Positions 14,957 through 16,367 of a DNA stretch of 16,367 nucleotides are shown here, piece after piece. The stretch is from an uncultured Chthoniobacterales bacterium (lineage in GTDB: Bacteria; Verrucomicrobiota; Verrucomicrobiia; Chthoniobacterales; CAKUMP01). Positions within the stretch are counted from its first letter, which is position 1. Each line of letters opens with the position of its first letter. Position numbers and translations under genes: made by a program. The DNA is taken from NCBI GenBank assembly GCA_934667795.1, contig CAKUMP010000021.1:1-16367 (forward strand). Reading direction: 5' to 3'. The notes below the pieces were generated by a model that saw only the letters and a program-made list of their open reading frames with translations, had not been told where the DNA came from and ran no database searches.

Positions 14957-15106
14957 ATCAGAGATTTTTCCCACCCCACGGAAAGAATTTGGAGTGCGGG
15001 GCTCTGCACCGCTTTGGTTCGAACGACGTATGGGTTTCGCCATGCGAAGGGGGTTCGTACCCCCATTTGCTATGATCCAAAGCGGTGGAAACCGCGCACT
15101 TCAAAT
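14957..15106 (+). repeat. structured dispersed repeat, complete copy
   Basis: The first 77 bp (14957-15033) are identical to 16291-16367 at the right edge. The element carries long imperfect inverted arms, 14987-15020 and 15074-15106, that would pair over about 33 bp around ACCGCTTTGG. Inside are two perfect hairpins: TTCGC-CAT-GCGAA (15036-15048) and five G paired with five C around a 6-nt loop (15049-15064). The 3' limit is set from the outer arm and could lie further right. No coding frame or transposase is present. It looks like a REP or MITE-type element, or a structured RNA encoded as a repeat. Confidence 0.75.
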
Positions 15107-15130
15107 ACGCATTATGTAATCGTTCATTTT

Positions 15131-15232
15131 AGATCACCCTTACAGGGTTCATCCTGTTGTGACGCTTGACCCAAGGCGTTGATCCAGACCTGGGGTGATT
15201 ACCCCAGGCTGACATAGGTTGCCCCTTCAGAG
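15131..15232. repeat. second structured intergenic repeat (three hairpins)
   Basis: There are three successive hairpins: ACCCT-TAC-AGGGT (15136-15148), ACGCTT...AAGGCGT with one bulge (15162-15179), and a perfect 8-bp stem CCTGGGGT / ACCCCAGG with a GATT loop (15189-15208). The ladder of small GC-rich stems and the 'gccccttcagagc' tail look like a dispersed repeat class I associate with Planctomycetes and Verrucomicrobia genomes. Only one copy is in the window, so repetitive status is inferred. Limits are approximate. Confidence 0.5.
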
Positions 15233-15310
15233 CACCTCACCTTCCGCCTCCTCTTCTTATTTTTCATAAAAAACAAGTTAGTGCGTATGAAATTAAGAGG
15301 TGACTTTTCT

Positions 15311-15332
15311 GGGCGAACGCAATTCGCCCCTA
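15311..15332 (-). repeat. REP-like palindrome touching the PEP-CTERM stop codon
   Basis: There is a perfect 7-bp stem GGGCGAA / TTCGCCC (15311-15317 and 15323-15329) with a 5-nt loop. Read on minus, it begins TAGGGGCGAA, and the TAG (15330-15332) is the stop codon of the PEP-CTERM gene. GTAGGGGCGAA...TTCGCCC is the form of a palindrome seen repeatedly in many bacterial phyla. It could also stop or stabilise the mRNA 3' end, although no U-tract follows. Confidence 0.6.
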
Positions 15333-16169
15333 CGATCGCTGCCGGTTTCTCACCAACAATATACCACCCACTAAGGATAAAATCCCTATAACACCTGGTT
15401 CAGGAATCGGCATATGCGCCTCTCCATTGACCCACCGCACAAATCCATAATCAACCGAACCGCTGGTTGCGGCGCTTGAACTTGCATCGCCAAAACGTAA
15501 ATAATCCAACGCCCCTGTGCTAAAACTGGTCCGTGTTACAGCCGCCTCCATTGCCCCGTTCACATAAATGTCCACCCTTGCCGTTCCTGCATTATCCATC
15601 CCGTTTAATACAAAACGAAGCGTGTTAAACTCTGTCGCAGAAACTCCGGTAATCCGTGTACCATGTATAGATAAATCCCCCGAAGAATGGATCCCAAAAA
15701 CAAAATCCGTCCATCTCTGAGTATTCCCAAAGGTCAGACTTGTCGCCGCCACCGCCCCAGGAATCATCGAATTGATGCGTAAGGAAATTTCTATCGTAGC
15801 AGCAATTGTGGCTTCCCATTGCGCTTCATTGCGAAAATTAGATGTTTCACTCCCTGTTATTGTATTCGGGTCCATCGAATTCCCATAAATTGCTGCTGTC
15901 GTGATATTCAGATACCCGCCTGCTGCATTTAACGTCGCCCGAGACGCATTCGAACCAATCCAGGTCGGGGTCGTTTCTGTTGCGCTTCCTGGAATTCCAT
16001 CATAGGCATCATTCACCCCGCTGGAAACGCCAGGTCGGTAATAATACGAATTTGTTCCACCCCAAACCACCCCATTGTCTTCCCAAAGTGGCGTTGCGGA
16101 TTCCACAACCCCCAAACACATCCCCATTCCAAGCGTGATCACCATCCCGTATTTATACATCATTCTCAT
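15330..16169 (-). CDS. PEP-CTERM surface protein, probably lectin/LamG-like
   Basis: The product is a 279-residue exported protein. The frame is open to an ATG at 16202, but the ATG at 16169 has GGAGGG 7-8 nt upstream and starts directly at the signal peptide (MRMMYKYG..., hydrophobic core to about 22, likely cleavage after ESA-25). The mature part is Ser/Thr/Gly/Asn-rich with beta-strand spacing such as LRFVLNGMDN and VDIYVNGAMEAAV, as in concanavalin/LamG-like folds. The C-terminus is a PEP-CTERM sorting signal: IPEP (255-258), a hydrophobic helix (259-273) and basic RNRQRS. In known systems exosortase cleaves at this motif and the protein goes to the cell surface or exopolysaccharide. No exosortase is in the window. 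It is a single gene flanked by repeats on both sides. Its binding target is unknown. Confidence 0.85.
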   Translation of the reverse strand: MRMMYKYGMVITLGMGMCLGVVESATPLWEDNGVVWGGTNSYYYRPGVSSGVNDAYDGIPGSATETTPTWIGSNASRATLNAAGGYLNITTAAIYGNSMDPNTITGSETSNFRNEAQWEATIAATIEISLRINSMIPGAVAATSLTFGNTQRWTDFVFGIHSSGDLSIHGTRITGVSATEFNTLRFVLNGMDNAGTARVDIYVNGAMEAAVTRTSFSTGALDYLRFGDASSSAATSGSVDYGFVRWVNGEAHMPIPEPGVIGILSLVGGILLVRNRQRS

Positions 16170-16290
16170 CGTCTTGCCCTCCGATAATGTTAACGAGAAC
16201 ATCTTCGTGTATCTTGGGAGAAATACAAGTTTTTTCTCGAAAATGTCTTATGCCTGTAAGTGGCAGGTATGGGGGAATCTCATCTGTAAA
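16170..16290. other. leader/upstream region of the PEP-CTERM gene
   Basis: GGAGGG (about 16177-16182) is the ribosome site for the start at 16169. A weak promoter pair on minus, AAGACA then TGTATT with a 16-bp gap, lies around 16225-16252. A short hairpin (GCCTG...CAGG) lies near 16256-16267. Nothing else is identifiable before the repeat copy at 16291. Confidence 0.35.
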
Positions 16291-16367
16291 ATCAGAGATT
16301 TTTCCCACCCCACGGAAAGAATTTGGAGTGCGGGGCTCTGCACCGCTTTGGTTCGAACGACGTATGG
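16291..16367 (+). repeat. second copy of the structured repeat, cut by the window edge
   Basis: It is identical, base for base, to 14957-15033 over all 77 bp to the end of the window and in the same orientation. The match starts sharply: the preceding base differs (a versus c). The inverted-arm half and inner hairpins of the element should continue to the right of the window. Confidence 0.9.

Noticed and set aside
15040..15085. tRNA-like T-arm (GGGGG TTCGTAC CCCC) in the structured repeat
   Set aside because: No matching acceptor stem, anticodon arm or D arm at tRNA distances; the stem is fully explained by the repeat's own hairpin.
15199..15267. 22-residue basic minus-strand frame starting ATG AAA AAT AAG
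   Set aside because: It has no ribosome site and its second half is the hairpin repeat itself; probably chance.
14957..15332. CRISPR array
   Set aside because: Repeats are different elements with internal hairpins, not regularly spaced identical units with spacers, and no cas genes are present.

Overview
The window looks like a chromosomal segment of a Verrucomicrobiota-type (PVC superphylum) bacterium; this placement is an inference. It rests on a PEP-CTERM surface protein, a B-type succinate dehydrogenase operon (sdhC-A-B), a NahK-like kinase next to an unusual nucleotidyltransferase, patchy use of Shine-Dalgarno sites, and dispersed structured intergenic repeats. There are no rRNA or tRNA genes, CRISPR arrays, transposases or phage genes.

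Layout. At the left edge (1-153, minus) lies the first 51 codons of an exported protein that uses a non-ATG start. Positions 154-497 hold its promoter and a degenerate 8-mer repeat but no gene. Next on the minus strand come a DadA-family FAD dehydrogenase (498-1742) and sdhB, sdhA, sdhC (1814-5257), read sdhC>sdhA>sdhB>dadA-like from a good promoter near 5300. A CoA-binding-domain protein (5383-5790, minus) stands head-to-head with a short, apparently N-terminally truncated DUF3592-like membrane protein (5820-6092, plus). An unrecognised acidic protein (6226-7137, plus) and a 12-TM MFS transporter (7254-8636, plus) follow.

From 14863 down to 8638 runs the most interesting part: six minus-strand genes with gaps of 17-69 bp. 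In order of transcription they are a ROK-like sugar kinase, a PIG-L/LmbE deacetylase, nagB, a sugar-1-phosphate nucleotidyltransferase, a NahK-like anomeric kinase and a GalE/WbpP-like UDP-sugar 4-epimerase. Together they look like an amino-sugar island with two branches. One branch is catabolic: 6-phosphorylation, deacetylation by PIG-L in place of NagA, then deamination by NagB to fructose-6-phosphate. The other is a salvage branch: HexNAc to HexNAc-1-P, to UDP-HexNAc, to the 4-epimer. No nagA, no GH112 phosphorylase and no dedicated importer is present, although the convergent MFS gene is a candidate importer.

The right end (14864-16367) holds a PEP-CTERM lectin-fold-like protein (15330-16169, minus). 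It lies between two same-orientation copies of a structured repeat that are identical over 77 bp. Three different hairpin-rich repeats lie between its stop codon and the amino-sugar operon.
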